From contig NZ_BLLG01000001.1 of assembly GCF_011766325.1 (NCBI RefSeq), positions 310,001 through 374,000 of the forward strand: 64,000 nt of DNA, read 5' to 3'. Shown piece after piece: positions 18,799-26,785 of this stretch. The notes below the pieces were generated by a model. It ran no database searches. It worked only from the letters and a program-made list of their open reading frames with translations, and was not told where the DNA came from. The position numbers and the translations under genes are program-made. This DNA is from Streptomyces pacificus. GTDB lineage: Bacteria > Actinomycetota > Actinomycetes > Streptomycetales > Streptomycetaceae. The stretch's first letter is position 1, and every line of letters begins with the position of its first letter.

Positions 18799-19395
18799 AT
18801 GAGCACTGCCGCCGCTTCTGTCCCCCGTCAGGGGCTGGTCCTCGCCGACCTGCTGCCCGCCTCGCGCGCCAAGTCCGCGGTGGACGCGGCCCTGGTCGCC
18901 GGAGGCGCCGCGCTCACCGGAGCCGCCGCACAGATCTCCGTGGCCGTGCCGGGCTCCCCGGTCCCGGTCACGGGCCAGACCTTCGCCGCCCTCCTCGTCG
19001 GCACCGCGCTCGGGGCGCGGCGCGGCTTCCTCTCCCTGGCGCTGTACGCCCTCGCCGGAATGGCCGGCATGCCGTGGTTCGCCGAGGCGTCCTCCGGCTG
19101 GGCCATGCCGTCCCTCGGCTACATCCTCGGCATGCTGGTCGCCGCCACCGTCGTCGGCGCCCTCGCCCGGCGCGGCGCGGACCGCTCCGTCCCGCGCACC
19201 GCAGGTGCGATGGTCCTCGGCTCCGCGATCATCTACGCGTTCGGTGTGCCCTACCTGGCGCTCGCCACCGGCATGGCACTCCCCGAGGCCGCGGCGGCCG
19301 GCCTCGTCCCGTTCCTGGTCGGCGACGCGCTCAAGGCCGCCCTGGCCATGGGGGCGCTGCCCGCCGCCTGGAAGCTCGCCGGCCGCCGCGGCTGA
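18799..19395 (+). CDS. bioY: Biotin transporter BioY
   Basis: A 198-residue S-component of an ECF-type vitamin transporter that binds biotin in the membrane. Six hydrophobic segments are visible, and signature stretches include PVPVTGQTFAALLVG, the Gly-rich LGARRGFLSLALYALAG and the late FLVGDALKAALA. The ATG has GGAG 5 nt upstream. No EcfA/EcfT genes are adjacent, so it either uses shared energy subunits encoded elsewhere or works alone, as reported for some BioY proteins. Single gene, followed by a 164-bp gap before rpiB. Confidence 0.93.
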   Translation: MSTAAASVPRQGLVLADLLPASRAKSAVDAALVAGGAALTGAAAQISVAVPGSPVPVTGQTFAALLVGTALGARRGFLSLALYALAGMAGMPWFAEASSGWAMPSLGYILGMLVAATVVGALARRGADRSVPRTAGAMVLGSAIIYAFGVPYLALATGMALPEAAAAGLVPFLVGDALKAALAMGALPAAWKLAGRRG

Positions 19396-19559
19396 GGCCC
19401 CCCCGGTGCGCGCCCGCCGCCCGGCAGACGCACCGCCGGACCGCCCGGTGGCGGACGCCGCCGCCCGCTCCCGCCCCCGTCCCAGCCCGCCCCCGCCCGT
19501 CGCTGCAACGCCCTACCCCGCTGCCGTCCCTGCGGCCTCCCGCGTGCCACACTCGGACC

Positions 19560-20054
19560 ATGCGCGTCTACCTCGGCTCCGACCATGCCGGCTTCGAACT
19601 CAAGAACCACCTCGTCGAGTGGCTCAGGGCCCATAGCCACGAGCCCGTCGACTGCGGTCCCCATATCTACGACGCCCAGGACGACTACCCGCCGTTCTGC
19701 CTGCGCGCTGCCGAGCGGACGGCCGCGGACCCCGACAGCCTCGGCATCGTGATCGGCGGTTCCGGCAACGGCGAGCAGATCGCCGCCAACAAGGTCAGGG
19801 GCGTCCGCGCCGCGCTGGCCTGGAGCGAGCAGACTGCGGCCCTGGGCCGGGAGCACAACAACGCCAACGTCGTCGCCGTCGGCGCCCGGATGCACACGAC
19901 GGACGAGGCCACCGCCTTCGTCGGGGTCTTCCTCAAGACCCCGTACTCCGGCGAGGAGCGCCACACCCGCCGCATCGAGATGCTCGAGCGGTACGAGACG
20001 ACCGGTGAGCTGCCCCCCGTCCCGGCGCATCACCCCCAGGAGCCGACCGCCTGA
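19560..20054 (+). CDS. rpiB: Ribose-5-phosphate isomerase B
   Basis: A 164-residue RpiB/LacAB-family sugar-phosphate isomerase that interconverts ribose-5-P and ribulose-5-P in the pentose phosphate pathway. It starts MRVYLGSDHAGFELK, the family hallmark with substrate-binding Asp and His, and contains the phosphate/anion loop GIVIGGSGNGEQIAANKVRG and HNNANVVAVGARM. Actinobacterial RpiB uses a Glu in place of the catalytic Cys; SGNGEQ fits that type. The stop and the next start overlap in TGATG, so it is translationally coupled to the Nei gene. Confidence 0.96.
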   Translation: MRVYLGSDHAGFELKNHLVEWLRAHSHEPVDCGPHIYDAQDDYPPFCLRAAERTAADPDSLGIVIGGSGNGEQIAANKVRGVRAALAWSEQTAALGREHNNANVVAVGARMHTTDEATAFVGVFLKTPYSGEERHTRRIEMLERYETTGELPPVPAHHPQEPTA

Positions 20055-20881
20055 TGCCCGAAGGGCACACCATCCACCGGCTGGCCGCCGACTACCGGGA
20101 ACGGTTCGGCGGCCGGCCCGTGCGGGTCACCAGTCCGCAGGGCAGGTTCGCCGACTCCGCGGAGCTGCTGGACGGCAGGGTGCTGGAGCGCACCGAGGCC
20201 CACGGCAAGCACCTCTTCCTCGGCTTCGGCGGCTTCGGCGGCCGGGACGCCGGTCAGTGGATCCACATCCACCTCGGCCTCTTCGGCACGGTGGACTTCG
20301 GCGAGGCGCCGGCCCCGCCGCCCACCGGCACCGTGCGGCTCCGGCTCGCGGACTCCGGGTCATACGTGGATCTGCGCGGACCCACGGCCTGCGCCCTGAT
20401 CACGGACGGTGAGAAGGCCGCGATACACGCGAGGCTCGGTCCCGATCCGCTCCGGCCGGACGACGGCCCGGACCGGGCCTGGGCCAGGATCTCCCGCTCC
20501 CGGACGGCGATTGCCGCGCTGCTGATGGACCAGAAGGTCGTCGCGGGCGTCGGGAACGTCTACCGCGCGGAAGTCCTCTTCCGGCACGGCATCGACCCCT
20601 ACCGCGCGGGCAGGGACCTCACCGAGCGCGAGTGGCGGGCCCTCTGGGCCGATCTGACCGCCCTCATGCGCCACGGCGTACGGGACAACCGCATCGACAC
20701 CGTCCGGCCCGAGCACACACCGGAGGCGATGGGCCGGGCGCCGCGCGTCGACGACCACGGCGGCGAGGTCTACGTCTACCGCAGGGCGCGGCTGCCCTGC
20801 CACGTCTGCGGCGGCGAGATCCGCACCGCCGCCCTCGCCGCCCGCAACCTCTTCTGGTGCGCGGGCTGCCAACCCGCCTGA
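20054..20881 (+). CDS. Fpg/Nei-family DNA glycosylase (endonuclease VIII-like)
   Basis: A 275-residue bifunctional DNA glycosylase/AP lyase removing oxidised bases. The catalytic N-terminus MPEGHTIHRLAADY has Pro2-Glu3; its MPEGHT opening is of Nei rather than Fpg type (MPELPE). An H2TH-like helical region follows (LLMDQKVVAGVGNVYRAEVLF), with a C-terminal zinc finger of four Cys (CHVCGG ... FWCAGCQ) and the NLF loop. Its start overlaps the rpiB stop by 1 nt. The gene name (nei1/nei2) is left open. It converges with the Eis-like gene across a spacer containing short direct repeats. Confidence 0.93.
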   Translation: MPEGHTIHRLAADYRERFGGRPVRVTSPQGRFADSAELLDGRVLERTEAHGKHLFLGFGGFGGRDAGQWIHIHLGLFGTVDFGEAPAPPPTGTVRLRLADSGSYVDLRGPTACALITDGEKAAIHARLGPDPLRPDDGPDRAWARISRSRTAIAALLMDQKVVAGVGNVYRAEVLFRHGIDPYRAGRDLTEREWRALWADLTALMRHGVRDNRIDTVRPEHTPEAMGRAPRVDDHGGEVYVYRRARLPCHVCGGEIRTAALAARNLFWCAGCQPA

Positions 20882-20983
20882 CGCTCCCCCGGGGACCGCG
20901 AGGCCGCGGCGCAGCGCCACCACCGGGGCGGCGCCCGTGTGCCGGTCGGCTCCACCCGGCATCCCAGGGCCCCCGACCAGAAC

Positions 20984-21019
20984 GGCCCCAGAGGACCGCA
21001 GGGCCCCAGAGGACCGCAG
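20984..21019. repeat. 18-bp perfect tandem duplication
   Basis: GGCCCCAGAGGACCGCAG occurs twice head to tail (20984-21001, 21002-21019) in the convergent spacer. A further 10-bp tandem pair (CCCGAAGAGC) follows at 21031-21050. Confidence 0.85.
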
Positions 21020-21062
21020 ACCCAGGCCGGCCCGAAGAGCCCCGAAGAGCCCCGGAGAATAC

Positions 21063-22292
21063 TCAGAAGCTGTGCGGCAGCCAGGGCGCCGGGTCGGAGG
21101 CGAAGGCCGTCGACGCCTCCGCCAGCGCACCTCCGCGCAGCTCGCGCACCCGGCCCGCCCCCGCCAGGGACGACAGCGTCACCCCGCCCAGGAACGCGGC
21201 ACCGAGGTCCCGTACGTTCAGGGCCAGATCGGCGGTATAGGATGTGCGCTCGCACGTGGCGCCCTTGGCGTCCCCCGAGAGCCGCCAGCGGCCCTCGTTC
21301 CAGGGGCAGAACGGGTCCTCCACCTCGAACACGACGTCCACGGACGCCCGGTAGGTCCTGGCCACCAGCGCCGCGCCGACATCGACCAGCCGCATATGCA
21401 GCGCATCCCGCACCCGGACACCGCAGCGCCGGACATCCGTGACGAGATGCAGCAGCGGGTCGTCCACCGGGCGGTTGCGGACCCGGATCCGCGACGTCAG
21501 GTCGATGCCGAAGAGGAACCGCCACAGCGCCGCGTAGGCCACCGGGTCCAGAGCCTCCACATCCCGCAGCAGGATCGAGCCGTTGGGCCCGGATTCCTCC
21601 CACTCCGGCTTGTTGTGGAAGCGGACGTAGCCCACGACCTCGCCGTCCCGCTCCGCGAGCACGCACTGCGCCGCCGACGCGCCCTCGCGGTTCGCGGGCG
21701 GGTCGAGCAGAGCGAGCCGCTCCCAGCCGGGTGGGCAGGCGAGCATCCCGGGCCTCGAGCCGAGCCCGCTCCGGTGCACCGCCTCGCATGCCGCGGCCGA
21801 CTCCCCGACCGGAGCGAACCGCAGCCGTACGCCGTCCGCCCCCGGCGGCGCGGTGATTCCCGCACGGACGGTGTCGATGTCCATGCCCAGCTGGTAGCTC
21901 GCGACGCCGTACCCGAACCGGCCGTAGATCTCCGGTTCCGAGGCCGTCAGCATGGCTAGCGGCTCACCCAGCGCACGGACGTCGTCCAACTGGCGCCGCA
22001 TCATCGACGTGAGCACGCCGCGCCGCCGATGGGTCGGGGCCACGCTCACCATGGTGACCCCGGCCGCGGGCACGAACGAGCCGCCCGGGACGGACACCCG
22101 GAAGGTGAAGGCCCCGGCCGTACCGACGCACTCGCCGCCCTCCCAGGCGCCGACCGAGCGCCCGTGTTCCGTGAGTTCGCTCCAGAGCGCGCGTTCCTCG
22201 GGGGGCACCGGGACGCCGCCGAAGGCGCGTTCCAGTCTCCCGTACCACTGATCCCACTCCTCGCGACGGAGTACCCGCAGTTCAGTCGTCAT
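21063..22292 (-). CDS. Eis-like GNAT N-acetyltransferase
   Basis: A 409-residue protein of the Eis family, which acetylates amines such as aminoglycosides or peptide lysines with acetyl-CoA. The N-terminal GNAT domain shows the pyrophosphate loop VSVAPTHRRRGVLTSMM (about 85-100) and the Eis-typical EPEIYGRFGYG. A second GNAT-like domain follows, then an SCP2-like C-terminal domain ending in Phe whose terminal carboxylate acts in catalysis in characterised members; the terminal SF fits. ATG start, 106 bp from the divergent phosphatase gene. Native substrate unknown; such genes are widespread chromosomal loci, not specific resistance genes. Confidence 0.9.
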   Translation of the reverse strand: MTTELRVLRREEWDQWYGRLERAFGGVPVPPEERALWSELTEHGRSVGAWEGGECVGTAGAFTFRVSVPGGSFVPAAGVTMVSVAPTHRRRGVLTSMMRRQLDDVRALGEPLAMLTASEPEIYGRFGYGVASYQLGMDIDTVRAGITAPPGADGVRLRFAPVGESAAACEAVHRSGLGSRPGMLACPPGWERLALLDPPANREGASAAQCVLAERDGEVVGYVRFHNKPEWEESGPNGSILLRDVEALDPVAYAALWRFLFGIDLTSRIRVRNRPVDDPLLHLVTDVRRCGVRVRDALHMRLVDVGAALVARTYRASVDVVFEVEDPFCPWNEGRWRLSGDAKGATCERTSYTADLALNVRDLGAAFLGGVTLSSLAGAGRVRELRGGALAEASTAFASDPAPWLPHSF

Positions 22293-22398
22293 GCGCCATG
22301 CCTACCAGCGCACCGCGTCCCGTCGCGACCCGATTTCGAACGCAATGTCATGGGGTCCCCCTCCACGGCGGACCGCGGTGTGGATAGGGTCGCCGACG

Positions 22399-23541
22399 AT
22401 GGCACGTGGCGGAGCGGACTCGTACACGGCCCGGATGCGGAAAGCGACGCACCGGGCCCGCACGGCGCTGCGCAAGTCCGGGGTCGACTACTTCCGCGGC
22501 GACGGCTCCGACTGGATCGCGCTGGCCGGACTGCTGCTGACCGTCCCGGCGATCGCCTGGGGCACCATCCTGACGCCGGTCTGGTGTGCTCCGGCCGCCC
22601 TCGTCCTGCCGATCGTCGCGGGTGGGCTGCTGCTGCGCCCCGCGAGTCTGCTCGCTCTCTACGCGGCAGCGGCCCTCGCGCTGATCGTCGAGTCACTGGT
22701 GCTCGGCCCGTACACCGAGGGCCCGGCCCGGGTCACCCCGGGGACCGTGCTCGTGGTGGCGGCCTGCGGGCTGTTCGGGCTGCTCATCGCCCAGTTCCGG
22801 GCCCGGGTCGGGGTGCCCTGGCGGCGCGGCGGCACCATGCTCTTCGACCTGCGCGAACGGATCCGGGTGCAGAGCGCCCTGCCGCGGCTGCCGCAGGGCT
22901 GGCACCGCGAGATGGCGCTGCGCCCGGCCGGCGGCCAGTCGTTTTCAGGCGACTTCGTCGTCGCGGCCCGCACCAACGGCGGTCGCACCCTCGAGGTCGT
23001 CCTCACCGACGTCTCCGGCAAGGGCATGGACGCCGCGTCCCGCGCCCTGCTGCTGTCCGGCGCCTTCGGCGGCCTCCTCGGGTCCCTTCCCCCGCACGGC
23101 TTCCTCCCCGCCGCCAACGGCTATCTGCTGCGCCAGGACTGGGACGAGGGCTTCGCCACCTCCGTCCACCTCGTGCTCGACCTGGACTCCGGCGACTACG
23201 AGTTGCTCTCCGCCGGGCATCTGCCCGCGCTGCAGCTCCAGGCGGGCAGCGGCCGCTGGGAGGAGAAGGCCGGGGAGGGGCCGCTGCTCGGGGTGTACGA
23301 GGGCGCGCAGTTCGACCCGGTCAAGGGCACGCTGCGCCCGGGGGACGTGCTGATGCTCTTCACCGACGGTCTCGTCGAGGCGAACGACCGGGACATCGCC
23401 GAGGGCATGGACCGGCTCACCGGTGAGGCGGACCGCTATGTGGGGACGGGCTTCGAGGGTGCCGCCTGGCACCTCATCGAGGCCGTGGCGAAGGACGTCA
23501 ACGACGACCGGGCGCTGCTGCTGATCCGCAGGCGGCCGTGA
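22399..23541 (+). CDS. PP2C-family SpoIIE-type protein phosphatase with N-terminal membrane region
   Basis: About 380 residues. Three to four hydrophobic segments (residues about 38-130, e.g. ALAGLLLTVPAIAWGTI and LVVAACGLFGLLIAQF) anchor the protein in the membrane. A cytosolic PPM/SpoIIE phosphatase domain follows: GGQSFSGDFV, VVLTDVSGKGMDAASRALLL, SAGHLPALQL and LMLFTDGLVEA supply the metal-binding Asp residues. Streptomyces has many such phosphatases acting on anti-anti-sigma factors; no partner gene is next to it. ATG 22399 is the likely start, with AGGG about 11 nt upstream; upstream in-frame residues look non-coding. Confidence 0.9.
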   Translation: MARGGADSYTARMRKATHRARTALRKSGVDYFRGDGSDWIALAGLLLTVPAIAWGTILTPVWCAPAALVLPIVAGGLLLRPASLLALYAAAALALIVESLVLGPYTEGPARVTPGTVLVVAACGLFGLLIAQFRARVGVPWRRGGTMLFDLRERIRVQSALPRLPQGWHREMALRPAGGQSFSGDFVVAARTNGGRTLEVVLTDVSGKGMDAASRALLLSGAFGGLLGSLPPHGFLPAANGYLLRQDWDEGFATSVHLVLDLDSGDYELLSAGHLPALQLQAGSGRWEEKAGEGPLLGVYEGAQFDPVKGTLRPGDVLMLFTDGLVEANDRDIAEGMDRLTGEADRYVGTGFEGAAWHLIEAVAKDVNDDRALLLIRRRP

Positions 23542-23633
23542 CGGCCGGGCGCCGTCACCGGCCCCCGGGCGCCCGTGGCGGCCACGCGGGCGGCCCGGCG
23601 CTGGGGTAGTCCTCGGGCGGCCCTCGGGGAGGC

Positions 23634-24106
23634 GTGCACACGCCGAACAACCCCACGGTCGACACAACCTCACGGTCGCCCAGGTCGAGGCGATCGCCCG
23701 GAACGCCCACGCACACCGGACGGACAAGGCGGGCCGGCCCTGCGCCGAGCACTTCCAGGCGGTGGCAGACGGGGTGAGGGACCGGGGCGGCACCGGCGAG
23801 CAGATCGCCGCCGCCTGGCTGCACGACGCGGTGGAGGACGGTGTGCTGTCGCGGGAGCAGCTCGCCGCCGCACTCCCCCAGCGGGTCGAGGACTTGGTGG
23901 ACGCGATGACCAGGCGCCCGCGGGAGGGCGCGGAGTCGGGCGCCCGGCGCGTTCCGGCCACCCCGGGCGCCCGCCTCGTCAAGGAGGCGGACCTCGCCCA
24001 CCACGCGGATCCGGACCGGCTCGCCCTGCTCGACGAGCCGACCCGTGGCCGGTTCAGCGCGACGTACGCGACGCTGCGTCGGTTGCTCCGTCCGGCAACC
24101 GGGTGA
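23634..24106 (+). pseudogene. HD-domain protein, probably frameshifted
   Basis: From 23666 the frame encodes an HD-type phosphohydrolase-like sequence (NLTVAQVEAIARNAHAH ... AEHFQAV ... WLHDAVEDGV ... KEADLAHHADPDRLALLDEP), a small actinobacterial family I recognise by pattern. No ATG, GTG or TTG exists in that frame between the upstream stop (23522) and the conserved start of the domain. A GTG at 23634 opens a plausible N-terminus (VHTPNNPTVD) in another frame; removing two bases (the repeated AC near 23664) joins the two. The first in-frame GTG (23762) would lose the first HD-domain His. The middle (RRPREGAESGARRVPA) also looks degraded. The 3' end overlaps the convergent acyltransferase by 53 bp. 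Confidence 0.65.
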
Positions 24107-25259
24107 CGTCCTGCCGGAACGCCCACGACAGCTCCGGCTCGGTCGCGAACCGCAGGGCGCGCCGCACCGGCGGCGTGCAGAGCAGCGTCACGGCCGCCGC
24201 GGCGGCGACGGTGACCGCGATCACCCCGGCGGGCTCCGCGAGCCACGGGTACCGCGCCACCAGCCCCCAGTACTCGAGGGACTTCACGAGGAAGCCGTGC
24301 AGCAGGTAGCCGCAGATGGTGCCCGCGCCGAGCACGGTGAACCACGTCCTGCGCCGCGGTACCCAGGCGAGGAAGGCAGCCGTCAGCAGCAGCCCGCAGC
24401 CGAACAGGACGAGGGTCATCAGCGGGCCCGCCCACCAGGGCGCGTCCAGTTCGACGGCGCTGGTGGAGCGGTAGAACCAGCCCATGCGCAGGTGTGGTGC
24501 CACCCAGTAGGCGGACACCGCGGCGACCGCGAACACCGGCAGCGCCAGCAGCCGGACCTCGCGGCGCCGCAGCATCTGGAAGTGCTCGGGCCGCATCGAC
24601 AGACCCAGCACGAAGAACGGCAGGAACTGCAGGATGCGCTGGAGGTCGAGGCTCTGGCCCATCCCCGGGGTGAGCGTGCCGAGTGCCGCGAGGGCGAGGG
24701 CGATGGCCAGCGGCCACCTCACCGAGCGCCACAGGGGTGTGGTGAGCCGCCACACGAACAGCGCGATCAGAAACCAGGTCAGATAGATCGGGTCGTTCAT
24801 GCTGAACGGGTAGTCGGGGTCGTCGTCGGCCCACCGCTTGAACAGCGTGTAGGCGATCTCGAAGACGGCGTAGGGCACGACGACCCCGCTGACCAGACGC
24901 TTCAGCTGGTCGGGCCGGGCCTGGAAACTGCGCGAGAAGTAGCCGGAGATGACGATGAACGCCGGCATGTGGAAGGCGTAGACGAGCATGTACGCCGCCC
25001 TGGTGGCGCGGCTGCCCTCCATCACCGGCTCCCAGGCGTGCGCCACCGCCACCAGCACGATGGCGAGGTACTTGGCGTTGTCGAAGTAGGCGTCGCGTCT
25101 CTTGACCGGGGCCGTCCCCGGTGCGTCCTGCGGCACCGGGGACGCAGGGGGCGCGGGCGGTGCGGGTTCGGCCGTCGTCGTCCTCCTTTGGAGGGGTTCC
25201 GGCTCTCGGGAGGCGCCGGTGGCGCGATCCTTCTGCAGTCCATTCGGAGCGTGGAACAT
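24054..25259 (-). CDS. Acyltransferase 3 family integral membrane protein
   Basis: About 401 residues with roughly ten transmembrane helices. The AT3 domain starts at RRDAYFDNAKYLAIVLVAVAH, with the catalytic His in the first helix region and the typical FHMPAFIVISGYFSR. Members O-acylate sugars, polysaccharides or lipids at the membrane; here the closest pattern is the fucose 4-O-acetylase-like subgroup. A Pro/Ala/Thr-rich cytosolic linker precedes the domain. ATG 25259 is chosen; an ATG at 25358 would add 33 poorly supported residues. Target unknown; no glycan genes adjacent. Confidence 0.85.
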   Translation of the reverse strand: MFHAPNGLQKDRATGASREPEPLQRRTTTAEPAPPAPPASPVPQDAPGTAPVKRRDAYFDNAKYLAIVLVAVAHAWEPVMEGSRATRAAYMLVYAFHMPAFIVISGYFSRSFQARPDQLKRLVSGVVVPYAVFEIAYTLFKRWADDDPDYPFSMNDPIYLTWFLIALFVWRLTTPLWRSVRWPLAIALALAALGTLTPGMGQSLDLQRILQFLPFFVLGLSMRPEHFQMLRRREVRLLALPVFAVAAVSAYWVAPHLRMGWFYRSTSAVELDAPWWAGPLMTLVLFGCGLLLTAAFLAWVPRRRTWFTVLGAGTICGYLLHGFLVKSLEYWGLVARYPWLAEPAGVIAVTVAAAAAVTLLCTPPVRRALRFATEPELSWAFRQDVTRLPDGATDAASRTSR

Positions 25260-25658
25260 TTGAGGGACCCTAACCGGATGACGGGGAATTCGTAAAACTC
25301 GCCGGAAGATCTCCGGCATTCGGCACAGACGCCTGCAATGTGTCCGGTATGCCCTCATTAGTCCTGCTCAAACGGTGTGAAATGGTGAACGACGAGGCGT
25401 CGGTGAATTTCCTTACCGGTATTTTATGGATTACCTGTGACCTGCATGTGTGCATTGCGCGCCGCCGGGTGGCGGGATGGGCCTGCGTGCCGCCCGGTCG
25501 CCGACCGGGGCGGCGCGGTGTGACCGGATCCATTCACTGACGATCTGTCAGTCGGTCACGCCTCCCCGGGTCTTGGTGGCACCATGGGTGGGGACGGGGG
25601 CGTGCCGGGCCGTACGCCCCCGGCGGGCAAGGCGGACCGAACGAGGGTGTGATCAGTT
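25260..25658. other. AT-richer divergent regulatory region
   Basis: Bases 25275-25450 are clearly poorer in GC than the surroundings and probably hold promoters for the acyltransferase (minus) and the small membrane protein (plus). Open frames on both strands here (about 65-87 codons) have atypical codon use and no domain, so none is called. A TetR-like palindrome lies at 25536-25552. Confidence 0.45.
25536..25552. promoter_or_regulatory. TetR-type operator-like palindrome
   Basis: ACTGAC, GATCT, GTCAGT: two perfect 6-bp arms around a 5-bp centre, followed by CGGTCA as a possible extra half-site. Located about 107 nt before the small membrane protein start. No regulator gene is adjacent, so the binding protein is unknown. 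Confidence 0.45.
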
Positions 25659-25853
25659 GTGGCCATTTCACTGTCTGTGGTGCTGCTGTTGGCGATCATC
25701 CTCGTGGTGATGATCCGCGGTGGCTCGATCAAGGCCGGTCCCGCGATAGTCGCGGCACTGTTCGGCTTCTTCCTCGCCTCGAGCGGTATGGCGCCGTCGA
25801 TCGACAACTTTCTGAACTCGCTCGCCGATTCGATCAATGCGATCAGATTCTGA
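25659..25853 (+). CDS. Small two-helix membrane protein
   Basis: A 64-residue hydrophobic protein of unknown function. Helix 1 is residues 3-19 (ISLSVVLLLAIILVVMI); a short RGGSIKAG turn leads to helix 2 (PAIVAALFGFFLASSG) and an amphipathic tail (IDNFLNSLADSINAIRF). The GTG start has GAGGG about 11 nt upstream. The turn motif and tail look conserved in my memory of Streptomyces small proteins, sometimes beside conjugation or differentiation genes, but I cannot name a family. Preceded by a possible TetR operator, so perhaps induced. Confidence 0.7.
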   Translation: MAISLSVVLLLAIILVVMIRGGSIKAGPAIVAALFGFFLASSGMAPSIDNFLNSLADSINAIRF

Positions 25854-26156
25854 ACGACTTCCTGCTTCGTTCCTGAGTTCGGGGTGGCCGGGGCGTCGGG
25901 GCGGTCGGGAGTGGTCGGGGCGGACGTTCTTCCGGTCCCGGCCGCTGTGCTGCCCCTGTGCCGTCCGGCGCGCGCACCGGACGGGCGGCCAGGTGAACGG
26001 CCCGGTGGGGATCCCGGCGAAGGCCGCAGCGCGATGAACCGCGATGAACCGCGATGAACGGTGAAGAACGTGAAGAACGTGAAGAACCGTGAAGAGCATG
26101 GTGAACGCATCAGGACCAGGCCGAGGACTCCTCCTCTGACCTGGCCCTGAGCCGAC
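25854..26156. other. Spacer before tRNA-Gly with short tandem repeats
   Basis: Gene-free. Contains the 10-bp and 9-bp repeat array at 26031-26097 and, near 26110-26150, a weak dyad (CCAGG...CCTGG type). No coding signal. Confidence 0.45.
26031..26097. repeat. Compound tandem repeat: 10-bp x3 then 9-bp x3-4
   Basis: GCGATGAACC occurs three times (26031-26060, last copy with a final G). GTGAAGAAC follows three times exactly (26061-26087), plus a variant copy GTGAAGAGC at 26089. It lies about 60 bp from the 3' end of tRNA-Gly and is non-coding. Confidence 0.85.
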
Positions 26157-26230
26157 TGGAGCGGGCGACGGGAATCGAACCCGCGTAGCTAGTTTGGAAG
26201 ACTAGGGCTCTACCATTGAGCTACGCCCGC
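26157..26230 (-). tRNA. tRNA-Gly, anticodon UCC
   Basis: Minus-strand cloverleaf: acceptor GCGGGCG pairs with CGCCCGC, D-arm GCTC...GAGC and T-arm around GGTTCGATTCC. The anticodon stem CTAGT/ACTAG has loop CTTCCAA, giving anticodon TCC. Discriminator U and an encoded CCA (26157-26159) are present. Reads GGA codons. Confidence 0.96.
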
Positions 26231-26517
26231 AAGCACCGCACCGCAGGTCGTGGTGACGGCGGCACGAAGAGCATCGTAGCGGGTCCCGCGCGTGCACCGC
26301 ACACCCGTTGCCCCGGTGGCGTCCCCGCCGTCGCGGCGGGGATGTCCCCGAGCGGATCCCCCGACGCCTCCCGGACGCCTCCCGGATTGTCCCCGGGCGC
26401 GCCCCTGGTTCCCCGGCCGGTGCCCGCCGACGCCCCTGGACGCCCCTGGATCCCCGGTCTCCTCGGGAAAGGGGCCTGGCCGCTGCCTGGGGCCATGTAC
26501 CCTACGTTCGCACCGAC

Positions 26518-26593
26518 GGGGTGTGGCGCAGCTTGGTAGCGCGTCCGCTTTGGGAGCGGAAGGCCGTGGGTTCAAATCCCGCCACCCCGACCA
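26518..26593 (+). tRNA. tRNA-Pro, anticodon UGG
   Basis: Acceptor CGGGGTG pairs with CACCCCG. D-arm GCGC...GCGC, anticodon stem TCCGC/GCGGA with loop TTTGGGA (anticodon TGG), T-arm around GGTTCAAATCC, and CCA encoded at 26591-26593. It lies about 190 bp upstream of tig, same strand. Confidence 0.97.
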
Positions 26594-26785
26594 ACATCGC
26601 GATCAGGCCTGGGTGAAGATCGCATTGTGGGGCCGATCCCGCTTGCGGTTACTATGCAATCCGTGTGCCCGTGTGTCCGACCGAGTGTCCGAGGCGCCGG
26701 GCCCGATCCGCTGCTCCGCCGCAGGACGATCCTCCGTGGTGGACCCAGCAGAGCCCCAGAATTCAGCCACCAAGGAGACCGAACC

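Noticed and set aside
25270-25540. Small genes of about 65-87 codons on either strand in the AT-rich region
   Set aside because: Atypical codon use, no domain, mutually overlapping; better explained as a promoter region.
26157-26593. Integrated element at the tRNA genes
   Set aside because: Neither tRNA 3' end is duplicated in the window, and no integrase or excisionase gene is present.
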